From positions 5,045,832 through 5,109,831 of the forward strand of contig JACTAT010000002.1 of the NCBI GenBank assembly GCA_014526335.1: 64,000 bases of DNA. Direction: 5' to 3'. Positions 63,953-64,000 of this stretch are shown here, piece after piece. The notes beneath the pieces were generated by a model. The model searched no databases and was not told the origin of the DNA. It worked only from the letters and a program-made list of their open reading frames with translations. A program made the position numbers and the translations under genes. Numbering within the stretch: the stretch's first letter is position 1; each line of letters opens with the position of its first letter. Source of the DNA: Chrysaora quinquecirrha (Eukaryota; Cnidaria; Scyphozoa; Semaeostomeae; Pelagiidae).

Positions 63953-64000
63953 AAGCCCTAGCCAAACGATCAAACATTGTTTGTCAAACATTTGAAATTC
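63953..64000 (+). repeat. CAAACATTG-family element, left end (partial)
   Basis: AAAGCCCTAGCCAAACGATC and AAACATTGTTTGTCAAACAT are the canonical left terminus. The element continues past the window edge, inside the myosin intron. Confidence 0.65.

Overview
This is a gene-rich, intron-rich metazoan nuclear window: AT-rich DNA, GT-AG introns and single-copy animal genes. It is probably from an early-branching marine invertebrate such as a cnidarian. That placement is inferred from gene content and repeat style and is not proven. No bacterial, phage or CRISPR features are seen.

Layout. (1) 125-2653, minus: N-terminal exons of a TRPM-family cation channel running off the left edge. (2) 5746-8665 and 11764-13434, minus: two tandem AAAP-family amino-acid transporter paralogues separated by a repeat-filled spacer. 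(3) 13884-15281: a Harbinger-like element with a second inverted-repeat element nested inside. (4) 17313-21561, minus: a complete six-exon CDV3 homologue, head-to-head with (5) 22305-36549, plus: a complete 14-exon DUS3L-type tRNA dihydrouridine synthase whose introns hold two large ATTG-based satellites and a 200-bp palindrome. (6) 36734-38248: an array of palindrome-rich elements. (7) 40463-45580, plus: a complete four-exon BMP-type receptor Smad (SMAD1/5). (8) 46720-47730: a ~190-bp-period satellite. (9) about 48479-56789, plus: a protein kinase preceded by a ~280-residue Asp/His-rich tract, with a small membrane-protein frame just upstream. (10) 58337-58762, minus: an unrecognised reading frame. 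(11) 59530-63840, plus: the first six exons of a class I myosin (MYO1D-like) running off the right edge.

The genes are ordinary housekeeping, signalling and cytoskeletal loci; nothing suggests they work as one pathway. What stands out is (a) at least six one-base frameshifts in otherwise conserved exons, mostly in homopolymers, which look like residual long-read assembly errors rather than pseudogenes; (b) a dense, layered population of short terminal-inverted-repeat elements, SINEs and satellites; and (c) the Asp/His-rich kinase. No clear new multi-gene system was found. The best novelty candidates are the CAAACA(A/T)TGTTTG element family, the promoter-like dispersed repeat and the kinase architecture.
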